Source: Limnobacter olei (GTDB taxonomy: Bacteria > Pseudomonadota > Gammaproteobacteria > Burkholderiales > Burkholderiaceae_B). From it: DNA of 64,000 bases. Made by a program: the position numbers and the translations under genes. Positions 1-8,600 of this stretch are shown here, in pieces. Below the pieces are notes generated by a model. The model had not been told where the DNA came from. It saw only the letters and a program-made list of their open reading frames with translations, and ran no database searches. The stretch spans positions 29,958 to 93,957 of the forward strand of contig NZ_JARFJD010000004.1 in NCBI RefSeq assembly GCF_029087225.1, read 5' to 3'. The first letter of the stretch is position 1. The number at the start of each line of letters is the position of its first letter.

Positions 1-2314
1 CGTACAGGCCGTAGTAATGCCCATCTGCGAACTTGCCCATGTGCTTTAAAGCAAAGTTGGGAATGGTGAAGTCGGATGTAACCGCATATTCCCGCAAGTT
101 GGTGCGCACCTGTGGCAAGCGGCTGTCACCACGCTGGTTAAACTTCTCGAAGTTGTCGATTAAGCGGTAGGCCAGCCGCCCTTCCAGCCAGGTGTTATCG
201 GTGAAGTTAATGCGGGTGTCGTTGGCCAATACAAATTGGTACAAAAATCCGTCTGCCCCGCCCAGCACTTGCCGGAAGCCCAATGCAAATTTGTTGGTGA
301 ATTTCTCCGTGGGTTCTTCATGTACTGTGCGGTAAGGAAAGTTGTAACCCTCAATGGCTTCTTGTTCAGCTTTTTCATTGTTGTCCAGCAGCCCATACTC
401 GGTGCGGCGTACCACAAACTTGTCGCGGTCTATTACATGCTGGCCAACATCGGCCCCGTTGTTCTCGTAATTCATGGTGAACCATTTTACGTTTTCGGGC
501 AGGTCTTGGTGTAGCACTTCGGCGGCGCGGTCTAGGGTTTCGCTGTAATAGGCAGCGTCGCCATTGCGCACATTCAGCTTTACTTCGCTTCCGCGTTGTT
601 CAACCTTGTTTACATGCCAATCGGTTTGCTGTTGCAGGCGTTGCAGGGTTTGCTTCCAGTCTACTTGCTGTGGCCTTGGGCCTGTAGTTACGGGCAAGGG
701 CTTGGGGTCGCTTACCTTGGGGGTATTAAAGGTGCTGAAATTTTCGAACAGGCTAATGCCCACGCTTAGGGTGTTGCCCCTTTCTACCCCCAAGTGAAAA
801 TTCACTGAAGGCGAAACCCGGTACACCATGCCGTAGTTAATGCGGCTGCTTTGTTCTTGCGGGTTGGCAAGTGGTTCGCTTTGATAGTTATTGCCATCGT
901 ATTCAAGCTTAAGTACCAATTTGTCCCATGGCGTGTGCCACTGCACACCACCGAACAGCGAGGTACGGCCACGAAAGTAGGTTTCAGCAGCCAACTCGCC
1001 GCCCTGCCCTACATTACCCGCTGGCCTGTTGTCGAATTTATCGGATATAAACCCCAGAGGATTGCCGTAATCGCCGGCCGCGCCCAAGTACCCCCAGGCC
1101 AGGCCCAGTGAAGTATCAAAATTACCGAAGCGTTTGCTGGCAACCAGGTATTCACTGGCAAACAAGGCTGTGCCGCCTACGTCATTAAGACCCACTGAAA
1201 TTTCAGGCACGTAGGCACTCTCCTTCCACAGGCGTAATTTGGCATCAATGTTCTTATCCAGAAATTTTTGATCGCCACTGAATTCAGCAGAGCCGAACAA
1301 GCGGTTTGTAATTTTGGTGTACCTGAAACCGCCTTCTAGCCAGTCGAAGGGCTGCAGCATAATGCTGTAGCGGCTATAGGGTTCAACACGGCTGGCGGTA
1401 AAACTGGCACTGCCTGCCGGGCGCATGCGCGCAGTAGGCGTTTGCATAAGGCCCACCCACCCCCATGTGCTGCTGCTTATTGGCAAGCTGCGCAAGGGGG
1501 TTGCGCTGGCCGCTTGCTGAAACACCGCACGGTTGGCTGGTACCACCCATTTGCCCACCGAAAAGTTGCCTGGCAGCTGGGCAGCGCCTTGCGTGGCCAA
1601 AAAAGCAGCAAACTGATCAGCGGTGTTTGCAGTTACTGCACTGCCACGGCCCGGTGCCAGCAACCATGCACCTGGCATGGGCAACACCTGTGGCCCGGCA
1701 TTCCAAACGCCCACACTTAAGCGGTGTACTGTGCCAGTGGGTTGTACAAGCCAGGCAGCGTCTACTTGGCTGGCATTACAGGCCTGCAAATAGGCTGGAG
1801 CCTCTACCCCGGCGTGGTAAGGCACCTGGCAGTAGCCAAAATCGCCCAGCACAAGCAGGTTGTTGGGCTGCCCGGCCAGCACCACTTCGTCGCCCGGAGC
1901 AAGGCGGGGGTCTAATTCAGGGCGCAAGGAAAGGTATTCAGCATCGGCCGTACCGGGCAATACCAGCCGGCCCGTGGCTGGCAATTGTTGCACCAATTCG
2001 GAATAACTGTTGTTGTGCCCACCCAACTGCACAAACAAACGGGTAAGCAATTGCGTGCGCTGCAAATTGTGTTGGGCCAGCGCGCTGGCCTGCCTTAACT
2101 GCAAACCGGGAAGGTAGTGCGTTTCGCTGTTGACCACGCTGGGCAGCAGCCCGTTGCGCAGCAAGTAAGCTGACAACCTTTCGCCGGCCTGTACCTCGCT
2201 GGCGGCCACTGGGGGTGTTTGCACGGCTTGTGCAACTGCAGTAGCAGGCGCCAAGGTAGTACAAAGGCACAACACAGCCAAAGCCAAAGGTTTTTTAGAA
2301 TGGGGGATACGCAA
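1..2314 (-). CDS. yjbH: YjbH-family exopolysaccharide outer-membrane protein, 3' end beyond the window
   Basis: The reading frame is open from 2314 to the left edge (about 771 codons visible), so the C-terminus is missing. The N-terminus (LRIPHSKKPLALAVLC...ATAVAQA) is a signal peptide. The stretch QTPTARMRPAGSASFTASR, followed by EPYSRYSIMLQPFDWLEGG, is the hallmark of the YjbH/GfcD family, whose members form an outer-membrane beta-barrel in exopolysaccharide secretion. I chose a TTG start at 2314, because no in-frame ATG precedes the signal peptide and an AGG lies 7 nt upstream. It begins 8 nt after the yjbF stop, so the two are co-transcribed. In E. coli yjbG lies between F and H; it is absent here. 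The family assignment is firm, the start less so. Confidence 0.9.
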   Translation of the reverse strand, partial: MRIPHSKKPLALAVLCLCTTLAPATAVAQAVQTPPVAASEVQAGERLSAYLLRNGLLPSVVNSETHYLPGLQLRQASALAQHNLQRTQLLTRLFVQLGGHNNSYSELVQQLPATGRLVLPGTADAEYLSLRPELDPRLAPGDEVVLAGQPNNLLVLGDFGYCQVPYHAGVEAPAYLQACNASQVDAAWLVQPTGTVHRLSVGVWNAGPQVLPMPGAWLLAPGRGSAVTANTADQFAAFLATQGAAQLPGNFSVGKWVVPANRAVFQQAASATPLRSLPISSSTWGWVGLMQTPTARMRPAGSASFTASRVEPYSRYSIMLQPFDWLEGGFRYTKITNRLFGSAEFSGDQKFLDKNIDAKLRLWKESAYVPEISVGLNDVGGTALFASEYLVASKRFGNFDTSLGLAWGYLGAAGDYGNPLGFISDKFDNRPAGNVGQGGELAAETYFRGRTSLFGGVQWHTPWDKLVLKLEYDGNNYQSEPLANPQEQSSRINYGMVYRVSPSVNFHLGVERGNTLSVGISLFENFSTFNTPKVSDPKPLPVTTGPRPQQVDWKQTLQRLQQQTDWHVNKVEQRGSEVKLNVRNGDAAYYSETLDRAAEVLHQDLPENVKWFTMNYENNGADVGQHVIDRDKFVVRRTEYGLLDNNEKAEQEAIEGYNFPYRTVHEEPTEKFTNKFALGFRQVLGGADGFLYQFVLANDTRINFTDNTWLEGRLAYRLIDNFEKFNQRGDSRLPQVRTNLREYAVTSDFTIPNFALKHMGKFADGHYYGLY

Positions 2315-2322
2315 AATGAAAC

Positions 2323-3012
2323 CTATAGGTTTTGCGCGGCGGTGCGCCGCAAATATTCAATACACTGCCCTTCTTGCTGGCAGTACAAGCCATACACAAG
2401 GCCGCCAGTGTTGGGGTGCGTACCCACAACATGCAAACTGTTGTTAAGCGCTTGTAAACGCGGGGATGCAGTTGAATTGCTGTGTTGGGCAGCAAGTTGC
2501 CCACGCCATGCCTGCAATACAAGGCCATTCACTTGCCGTGCGCGGGCCAGCAAAGCGGTGTTTTTCAACGGTATGGAGTCGAGCGCCATGGGTAGCAAAT
2601 TCAGCTGCACTTGGTGCATGCCTAGCCCGGAGTGGTTTAGCACCATGCCTTGCACTTGCCCCTTGGGGTTAAATTGCAGGGTGGCTGATTCAAACACATT
2701 TGGCACACCTTGGCTGCCCACCACAAAGCCTGCGCGAGTGCGCAACAATTCCCGGCTGGCACTTACCCAAGTTTCAACCAGGCCACCCCCTTGCGCGGGT
2801 GTGTGCTCGCTGGCCAAAACCATAAGCGCACTGCTGTTGGGCGCTTGAACTTCAAGGTAAATGTATTGGGGGCTTAATGGTGTGCTGGCGTAGCTGGGTG
2901 GGGTTTTACCGGCGTAATAGGCCTGCGCGGCACTTACCACAGCACCGCCCAGGTTTGAACATGCCTGCAAAAAAGGCGCTGCAATAATTAAAAGCAGCAT
3001 TCGAAAAATCAT
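2323..3012 (-). CDS. yjbF: YjbF-family outer-membrane lipoprotein
   Basis: A 229-residue protein starting at MIFRMLLL. This start fits better than an upstream ATG at 3075, because it places a lipoprotein signal peptide (LLLIIAAPFLQAC, lipid-modified Cys near residue 18) right at the N-terminus and has AAGGA five bases upstream. Size, lipobox and position between yjbE and yjbH match YjbF/GfcB, a periplasm-facing lipoprotein of exopolysaccharide operons whose exact role is unsettled. The C-terminus carries two cysteines (LYCQQEGQCIEYL) that may form a disulfide. A strong hairpin (3028-3056) separates it from yjbE, so its expression probably depends on read-through. Confidence 0.85.
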   Translation of the reverse strand: MIFRMLLLIIAAPFLQACSNLGGAVVSAAQAYYAGKTPPSYASTPLSPQYIYLEVQAPNSSALMVLASEHTPAQGGGLVETWVSASRELLRTRAGFVVGSQGVPNVFESATLQFNPKGQVQGMVLNHSGLGMHQVQLNLLPMALDSIPLKNTALLARARQVNGLVLQAWRGQLAAQHSNSTASPRLQALNNSLHVVGTHPNTGGLVYGLYCQQEGQCIEYLRRTAAQNL

Positions 3013-3027
3013 GATGTTCCTTGGCAG

Positions 3028-3056
3028 AAAAAAGGGCCCAAGAAGGGCCCTTTTTT
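3028..3056. terminator. Symmetrical terminator-like hairpin between yjbE and yjbF
   Basis: Six A, GGGCCC, a five-base loop (AAGAA), GGGCCC, six T: a perfect 12-bp inverted repeat with a U-tract on either strand. On the minus strand it lies just after yjbE and 16 bases before the yjbF start codon. It therefore probably acts as a partial terminator or a 3' stabilising hairpin for yjbE mRNA inside the operon. Confidence 0.8.
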
Positions 3057-3075
3057 GTAATGCAAAATCGACCAC

Positions 3076-3381
3076 TTAGTTGGTCGATGTTGCAGTGGCA
3101 GTGGCGGTGGCTGTGTTGTCGTCGTTGCTTACAGCAACGGCAGCCGCAACACCCACTGCGATACCAGCAATAGCCGCTGCGCTTAAACCGCCCACTGCGG
3201 CACCGCCAGCCACGCCGGCACCTACACCTGCACCACCCGCCGCGCCGGCGCCAGCGCCAGCAGCGCCACCGGAAGCTGTGCCACCTGCGGCACCACCACT
3301 TGCCTCAACGCCCGTGGGCGATTGTGCAATGGCCACACCACTAAAAGCCAACATGGAAACCATGGCCAAAAATTTCTTCAT
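3076..3381 (-). CDS. yjbE: YjbE-like small secreted Gly/Ala-rich protein
   Basis: A 101-residue protein with a clear signal peptide (MKKFLAMVSMLAFSGVAIAQ). The mature part is almost only Gly and Ala (repeated GGAAGG, GAGAGAAGG), then a hydrophobic Ala/Val/Ile stretch, then an Asn-Asp turn and a TATATATATSTN tail. E. coli YjbE has the same plan: signal peptide, Gly/Ala/Ser body, Thr-rich tail, first gene of yjbEFGH. GGGAG precedes the ATG at good spacing. It follows the wzz terminator (3477-3511), so a promoter probably lies in 3382-3476, though I see no clear -35/-10 pair. The molecular function is unknown; a structural role in the matrix is a guess. Confidence 0.75.
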   Translation of the reverse strand: MKKFLAMVSMLAFSGVAIAQSPTGVEASGGAAGGTASGGAAGAGAGAAGGAGVGAGVAGGAAVGGLSAAAIAGIAVGVAAAVAVSNDDNTATATATATSTN

Positions 3382-3476
3382 AACAATTCTCCCTAATTAG
3401 GATTTATAAACGCGCGCTTCAAGAAATTACAATACTTTGTGTTAAAGCGCTACCTTTAACCACTCTGTTTCGTGCC

Positions 3477-3511
3477 AAAAACAACCCCCTCACCCTGTTT
3501 TGGTGGGGGTG
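3477..3511 (-). terminator. Rho-independent terminator after the wzz gene
   Basis: Read on the minus strand: ACCCCCACC, a short A-rich loop, GGGTGAGGGGGT, then TGTTTTT. A GC-rich stem followed by a T-run 17 bases past the wzz stop ends the glycosyltransferase-exporter-wzz transcript before yjbE. Confidence 0.75.
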
Positions 3512-3527
3512 GGCACAGCAAACCCGC

Positions 3528-4739
3528 TTATTTTTTGAAACCCCAAGCCCTTTTCAAGGCCTGCAACTTGCCTTGGGTTTCAGGGTTGCTGCCTGAATTG
3601 CGCAAGGCCCCACGAAGTAAGGCTATAAGCACTGCCATAAAGCCAGCTGCCAATACACTTGCAAGCACAATAAGCGCCCGTTTGGGTTTGCTTTTGCGCT
3701 CGGGCGGTATGGCTTCGTCTAGCTGCTGAACATCGCCCCCGTCTTTCGCTTCATCGATTTTTGCAAGTTCGTATTGCTTGGCCATAATTTCAAAAATGGC
3801 CTCTTGGTACTTCACTTCACGAAAAGCGCGCACATACTCCAACCCCTGTTCGGGTAAATTGCCGGCGGAAACAAGGCCAAGGTCGCCACCACTGCCGCCT
3901 TTGTCCAGCTTTTTAAGTTCATTGCGCAGACCACCCAATTCAGCCAACACGCGGCGGTAGTCTGAATTCTCGGCAGTGGCAAAAGTGCGCATGGCGCTTA
4001 GTTGCACTTCCCGTTGGGCAATTTCGGCGCGCAAGCGAGCTACTGCACCAATGGTGGCCTCAGCCTGGCTTTTTAATTCCACAAGGCCGGTGCGCTCCTG
4101 CGTCTCCTTCAAGGCCACTTCAGCATTGCCAAGATCTTCTTTGGCTTTGGCAAATTGTTCTTCAAAAAACACCCGGCGCTGTTGGGCTTCAGTAACTGCC
4201 ACACGGGTCATTAAACCCTTAAGCACCTCGTAGTAAGCGTTGGCCATATTGGCTGCAAAAGCCGGGTCTTCATCATCCACCTCAATTGTGATCAATCCCG
4301 ATTTTTTGTCACTGCTTACTCTAACCACAGCATCCAGTTTCGTGTAAACGTCTTGCCGCATTTCGGCTTCATAACGCTCAGTTAGTTGAAAGCGGTCAAT
4401 AATTTCGTCTTTCGCGCTGCGGCTTTTGAGCATACTCACAACCGTATCCGCAGTGGTACCTCCCGCACTGATCCCGGCCAAGCCTGCCAGGCCACCCAAC
4501 TGGGCAAGTGCGGCGGCTGCGCCACCGCCGCCTCCACTTTGGGGCGGAAGCAAGGTAGTTTTAGCGGTGAATATGGGGGTAAGCAGCAGGCTGACCACAA
4601 TGGCCACAATGCCCGCCACAAAAGGCAAACCGAAAATCAGCTTTTTTTCTTCGCCCAGGGTGGTAGCCAGGTCGAGCAGGCTGATTTCATCTTCATCGTC
4701 ACACACTGGCGCACCAGCGGGGTTTAAATCTTGATTCAT
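3528..4739 (-). CDS. Wzz/chain-length determinant family inner-membrane protein
   Basis: The 403-residue protein has the polysaccharide co-polymerase layout: a short cytosolic N-terminus (EISLLDLATTLGEEKK), a first membrane helix (about 33-55, IFGLPFVAGIVAIVVSLLLT) followed by PIFTAKTTLLPPQ, a long periplasmic coiled-coil region (about 150-330), and a second membrane helix (about 355-380) after a PPERKSKPKR motif. A Gly-rich insert (SGGGGGAAAAL) follows the first helix. No C-terminal tyrosine-kinase domain is fused and no kinase gene is nearby, so it is a PCP-1/PCP-2b type rather than a full Wzc. It lies 17 bases after the exporter gene. It likely sets polymer length and docks to the SLBB exporter. 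Confidence 0.88.
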   Translation of the reverse strand: MNQDLNPAGAPVCDDEDEISLLDLATTLGEEKKLIFGLPFVAGIVAIVVSLLLTPIFTAKTTLLPPQSGGGGGAAAALAQLGGLAGLAGISAGGTTADTVVSMLKSRSAKDEIIDRFQLTERYEAEMRQDVYTKLDAVVRVSSDKKSGLITIEVDDEDPAFAANMANAYYEVLKGLMTRVAVTEAQQRRVFFEEQFAKAKEDLGNAEVALKETQERTGLVELKSQAEATIGAVARLRAEIAQREVQLSAMRTFATAENSDYRRVLAELGGLRNELKKLDKGGSGGDLGLVSAGNLPEQGLEYVRAFREVKYQEAIFEIMAKQYELAKIDEAKDGGDVQQLDEAIPPERKSKPKRALIVLASVLAAGFMAVLIALLRGALRNSGSNPETQGKLQALKRAWGFKK

Positions 4740-4756
4740 GCTGTAAATGGTCCGGT

Positions 4757-7120
4757 TTAGTCTTTAATAGCGTTAACAGAGGCTGCACCCAGACCAATCT
4801 GGAAAAGAATTTGAGAGTAATCAAGCAAAGTTTTGGTGAGCGACACGCGTTCGAAGTCTTCAGGCACGTAAATGGCGTCGCCCGGCAAGGCGCGCTTTCC
4901 GTAAAGGCCGCTAACGAACGGCACCCAACCTTGCTGCGCACTGTCTACTTTACCGTTGGCGCGAATTACAAAAATTGAGCTCTTATCAGAGCTTTTCGCG
5001 GCACCGCCAGCCATACCCAGGTAATCGAACACCGTGTTGCCAGGTTCAAACGCATAGGCCCCCTGGCTGTACACAGAACCGAACACCACAATCTGCCCTG
5101 GCACTGCGGGAATTGAAACCACGTCCCCATCGACCAATTCAATTGGCGGCATTTCAGCAATGCTCATGGCATCAGGCTTGATGTCCAGCACCACCCGGCC
5201 GTCGGGTTTTACACCACGCAGACGCTCGAGGTAAGCACGCTGTGCTTCAGCCTGTTGTTGGGAATTTGCAGCATCGGCAGCGGTAAGTGCAGAAGCAGCC
5301 TTGCTGGATTGTGCCGACACCAGCATGCGTTCGGCCTGTTCCAGCGCTTTTTGTTTTTGAACTTCCTGCTCGGCCACAATGGCGCGGCGGGTAAGTTTGG
5401 TGCCAAAGAGGTAGGCGTCTTCAGCCAAACCACCTGCTTTCACAATCACGTCCCGAAGGGTTTCGCCGGGTGCAATTTGGTAGTAGCCCGGGGCTTTCAC
5501 TTCGCCGGTTACCTTGATAAGCGCAGTGGTGCGGGATTGCGGTATATCAGCATCGTTCGCGCTGAAAATGGTAACCACGTCGCCAGGCTGCAACGCAAGG
5601 TTCTGGCTGGGGTCGCCGGCCATGGCTTTGCGCAGGTTAAACGGTATTAGGCGGGTTTGAAGCTCGGTGCGATCTAGCCGCTCAACCACAGCGTAATCCC
5701 AATTAATTTGCGAAAGCAGGTTGGTAATGGTGTCTTCAACCACCTCAATTTGCTGCTCGCCTTTTTCGCCTTGGTCTGCTTTGCTGAACAATTTGGAATC
5801 GTCTAGCCCCAACTGGCTTTGCAGCTTGGGATCGGTTACCGCTTTGCGCGCTTCACCCTTGTTGAATTGAACCAGTGCGCCTTTCTTTTTAAAGTAGCTG
5901 TCTTGAATAAGCGCATCGGTGTTGGGTACCAAATCGGCAATGCGCATGCCCTCAAAGAAGGGATAGCGCGCCGCAGCGGCCACATTGCCTTTCAAGGTAA
6001 CAGCGTTGGCAAATTCGCGGCGGGTTTGGAACAGGGTTACAATGTCGCCGTCTTGCAGGGTGGCTTGGTTTAAGGCGCGGGCGTAGCTAAGTTGCTCTAC
6101 GCCACGTGGAGCTTTGGGGTTGGCTGTGTTGAAGCCTTCGATAAGTACCGTGTCTTGCCGAAGCAGGGTACGGTCCACTCCAGCAATTTCTAGTATGTCG
6201 TTTAAATTTTCACCCGGCTTCAGCTCAAAAATAGCGGCTGCCGGGCTGTCAATATTCAAGGCCACGCGTGCGCCAACCTGGCTTACAAAAACAACATCGC
6301 CAGCGCGCAATTTGCGGTCGCCATTGAGTTCGCCTTTGCGCAACAAATCGTAGAGGTCGAAGGTGGCCACGGTTTCGCCACCCCGCTTTAACTGCACATT
6401 GCGAAAGCTGCCGTTAATACCGGGCTGCGCTACGGAAAAAACTACGGAGGCCAGTGTGCTGGTGCTGCTTACTGTGTGCAGCCCGGGGGCCAATGCCTGG
6501 CCACCCACATAAATACTGACGCCACTTAGCTTGCCCAACGTGGCACTGAGGTTGAAGTTTTTGTAGTACTTGCCAATTTCAGCGATTAAAAACTGGTCGA
6601 GGTTGCGGGCACGCACGCCTGCCACGGGAAAGGTGCCCACGGTGGGAATGGTCAGTTGGCCGTCGCGATCAACAGTGGCGCTGTGGTTCACATCGATTGC
6701 ACCCCACACCCGCACCAGGATTTGATCGCCTGCGCTAATTTCATAGTCGGCCGAGACCGGTATATTGGTTTCGCCACCCACACTGAATTCTTTTTGCAGT
6801 GAACTGCTACCAAAGGGATACAACAGCCTGCCCGTGTTTTCAAAAACAAAGCGTTGAAACGAGCTTAAACCACGATCGGGCAATGATTTCGGTTTCTCGG
6901 CGGCAATTTCAGAATCAGGCTTACCTTCAAGGTTGGCTGCAGTGCCTAGAGTGCCATTCAAGCCGCGCAGGCTGTTGGCACCTAAGCTGTTCAAACCGCT
7001 TGGGGCCTGTTGGGCTGCACCTTCGGAAAAGCCGCCGTTACCACCAAAACCAGAGGGCTGTTGCGCAAACACACTGCCTGCAATCAACAGGGTACCGAAA
7101 ACCAGAAAAGCACGATTCAT
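4757..7120 (-). CDS. SLBB-domain polysaccharide export protein (Wza-like, large)
   Basis: The start at MNRAFLVFG (787 residues) gives a signal peptide cleaved near FAQQ; a longer ATG at 7177 would bury it. There is no lipobox, unlike classical Wza. After a Gln/Gly/Asn-rich linker comes the Poly_export region (about 115-195, YEISAGDQILVRVWG then DRDGQLTIPTVGTFPVAG), followed by several SLBB-type beta-grasp units (for example QALAPGLHTVSSTSTL, VTGEVKAPGYYQIAPGETL, VFGSVYSQGAYAFEPGNTV). At roughly twice Wza length it resembles the long exporters of SLBB-rich capsule/EPS systems. It probably forms the outer-membrane export channel with the Wzz partner encoded next. Confidence 0.88.
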   Translation of the reverse strand: MNRAFLVFGTLLIAGSVFAQQPSGFGGNGGFSEGAAQQAPSGLNSLGANSLRGLNGTLGTAANLEGKPDSEIAAEKPKSLPDRGLSSFQRFVFENTGRLLYPFGSSSLQKEFSVGGETNIPVSADYEISAGDQILVRVWGAIDVNHSATVDRDGQLTIPTVGTFPVAGVRARNLDQFLIAEIGKYYKNFNLSATLGKLSGVSIYVGGQALAPGLHTVSSTSTLASVVFSVAQPGINGSFRNVQLKRGGETVATFDLYDLLRKGELNGDRKLRAGDVVFVSQVGARVALNIDSPAAAIFELKPGENLNDILEIAGVDRTLLRQDTVLIEGFNTANPKAPRGVEQLSYARALNQATLQDGDIVTLFQTRREFANAVTLKGNVAAAARYPFFEGMRIADLVPNTDALIQDSYFKKKGALVQFNKGEARKAVTDPKLQSQLGLDDSKLFSKADQGEKGEQQIEVVEDTITNLLSQINWDYAVVERLDRTELQTRLIPFNLRKAMAGDPSQNLALQPGDVVTIFSANDADIPQSRTTALIKVTGEVKAPGYYQIAPGETLRDVIVKAGGLAEDAYLFGTKLTRRAIVAEQEVQKQKALEQAERMLVSAQSSKAASALTAADAANSQQQAEAQRAYLERLRGVKPDGRVVLDIKPDAMSIAEMPPIELVDGDVVSIPAVPGQIVVFGSVYSQGAYAFEPGNTVFDYLGMAGGAAKSSDKSSIFVIRANGKVDSAQQGWVPFVSGLYGKRALPGDAIYVPEDFERVSLTKTLLDYSQILFQIGLGAASVNAIKD

Positions 7121-7179
7121 GCAAAAAAATTCCAAGGAACAAACAGCAAGATGTAAAAACGGGTGATGGCGTGGCAAAA

Positions 7180-8313
7180 CTACGGAGCCAAACGCACGGG
7201 CTTTCTAAAGAATACACCCATGCGAACCATGCGGCGGTAGGCGCGCTGATAAACAAAAAAACTGAGTGCCAGCCAGGCCACCACCATGCCCAAGCTTTGG
7301 GGCCAGAAAATGGCCCCCAGCATGGGCACCGCTGCATACAACCACATGAATGGCGATGTAAGCGCGTTGCGCTGCCATGCTGGTGCATAGGGAATTAGTT
7401 TGCGAGACACCACGCGGCGGTACACCAGGCTGTGCAGATGAGAGGCATCGGGCGTACCGGGGTTGCGCCTGCACTTGCGGCTAAGCCTGCGGTACACACT
7501 AAACAAGGTTTCGATAATGGGATAGCCACACACCAGCAACATGGCCCAGGGGCTTACAGCGCCGGGGTTGCGAACGGTAAGTGCCACGGCCAGCGCTGCC
7601 ACCAGGTAACCCAGGCAGTAGGCACCTGCGTCGCCAAGAAAAATGAGGCCTTTGGGGAAGTTTAACAACATGAAGCCCAACACCACGGCCACGCCGCACA
7701 ATGCGATGTTGAGTACCACGAAATCGTCAACTCGCCAAGCGATGGCCGCCAGGGTAAGCAACATGAGCACCACCACGCCACTGGCCAAGCCATTGAAACC
7801 GTCAATGATATTGACGCTGTTGGCAATGCCGGAAATTGCGAAAGCGGTGAACAGCAAACCAATTGGTGCCCATGCCAAGAGATAATCAACGCCGGGCAGG
7901 TTTACGCCGCTGATCCAATAACCGCTGAGCAGGGCGAAGGCCAGGCCGCTTAGGGCTGTGGCAAGCAGGCGTGCCTTGACTGATACTTTTTTGGTGATGT
8001 CCTCCAGCAGGCCCGCAACAAAGGCAGGCATACCACCCAACAAAACAAGGCCTAGTAATTCATGCGTTTCCTGGCCCTGTAGGGTGTGGCCTGGAAGAGC
8101 AAACCAAGAGGCTACTGCACCAGCCAGCAAAGCCACGCCGCCGACGCGAGGGGTGGGCATGGTGTGAAATTTTTGAATGCCTTTGGCTTGGTCCATACTG
8201 AATGCACCGTGCCATTGTTTGGTACACACCAGAAAGATGGCTGTTGAAAACGCCGCCGCAAGGCTGGACAGGATAGCCAACCAATAGATTGGGTTCACCT
8301 CGATGGTTTGCAT
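7180..8313 (-). CDS. MraY/WecA-family undecaprenyl-phosphate glycosyl-1-phosphate transferase
   Basis: A 377-residue, about 10-helix membrane protein of glycosyltransferase family 4 (MraY/WecA/TagO). Diagnostic pieces are GIQKFHTMPTPRVGG near residue 45, the catalytic NIIDGFNGLASG loop near 168, and FLGDAGAYCLGY near 227, whose Asp residues bind magnesium. Enzymes of this family move a sugar-1-phosphate from a UDP-sugar to undecaprenyl phosphate, the first step of a lipid-linked glycan. It heads the minus-strand run leading to the exporter and wzz, so it may start the polymer exported here. A second, deleted copy of the same gene lies at 12040-12156. The exact sugar cannot be read from sequence. 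Confidence 0.88.
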   Translation of the reverse strand: MQTIEVNPIYWLAILSSLAAAFSTAIFLVCTKQWHGAFSMDQAKGIQKFHTMPTPRVGGVALLAGAVASWFALPGHTLQGQETHELLGLVLLGGMPAFVAGLLEDITKKVSVKARLLATALSGLAFALLSGYWISGVNLPGVDYLLAWAPIGLLFTAFAISGIANSVNIIDGFNGLASGVVVLMLLTLAAIAWRVDDFVVLNIALCGVAVVLGFMLLNFPKGLIFLGDAGAYCLGYLVAALAVALTVRNPGAVSPWAMLLVCGYPIIETLFSVYRRLSRKCRRNPGTPDASHLHSLVYRRVVSRKLIPYAPAWQRNALTSPFMWLYAAVPMLGAIFWPQSLGMVVAWLALSFFVYQRAYRRMVRMGVFFRKPVRLAP

Positions 8314-8600
8314 GATGCTCCCGAATGTGTTGCTGTGCCGCTTTAGAAAGAGCGTGCGAGTAAATGATTAATACAGTAAATAACCACAGCAGCCCGTGAA
8401 CTTGTTGTGACCTGCTGGGTGGCACATTGTGCCCCCGCAGCATGGCAGTTTTATTACTGTCACGGAGCTGAAAGTATATCACCTCAACTTTGCTTCTGAA
8501 CACTGGTAAAAACGCCTCAGAGCCTTTACTACTCGGGCTTTGTGTTACTGGATGCAAACATTACCCCCTTCAAATGAGGGGGAATATATTGACCAACAAG
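8314..8600. other. Intergenic stretch, possible terminator at 8566-8582
   Basis: 287 bases between two minus-strand genes. I see one short hairpin (CCCCCT, TCAAATG loop, AGGGGG) just past the 8601 gene, without a U-tract, that may end its transcript. The part near 8314-8480 should hold the promoter of the glycosyltransferase gene, but I cannot pick a convincing -35/-10 pair. Confidence 0.35.

Noticed and set aside
1465-2848. Plus-strand ORFs of 193 and 209 codons opposite yjbH and yjbF
   Set aside because: The minus-strand genes have signal peptides and family motifs, and these ORFs span their boundaries.
8060-8557. 165-codon minus-strand ORF overlapping the glycosyltransferase start
   Set aside because: It reads through a promoter region and into the intact transferase gene in another frame, without any recognisable domain.
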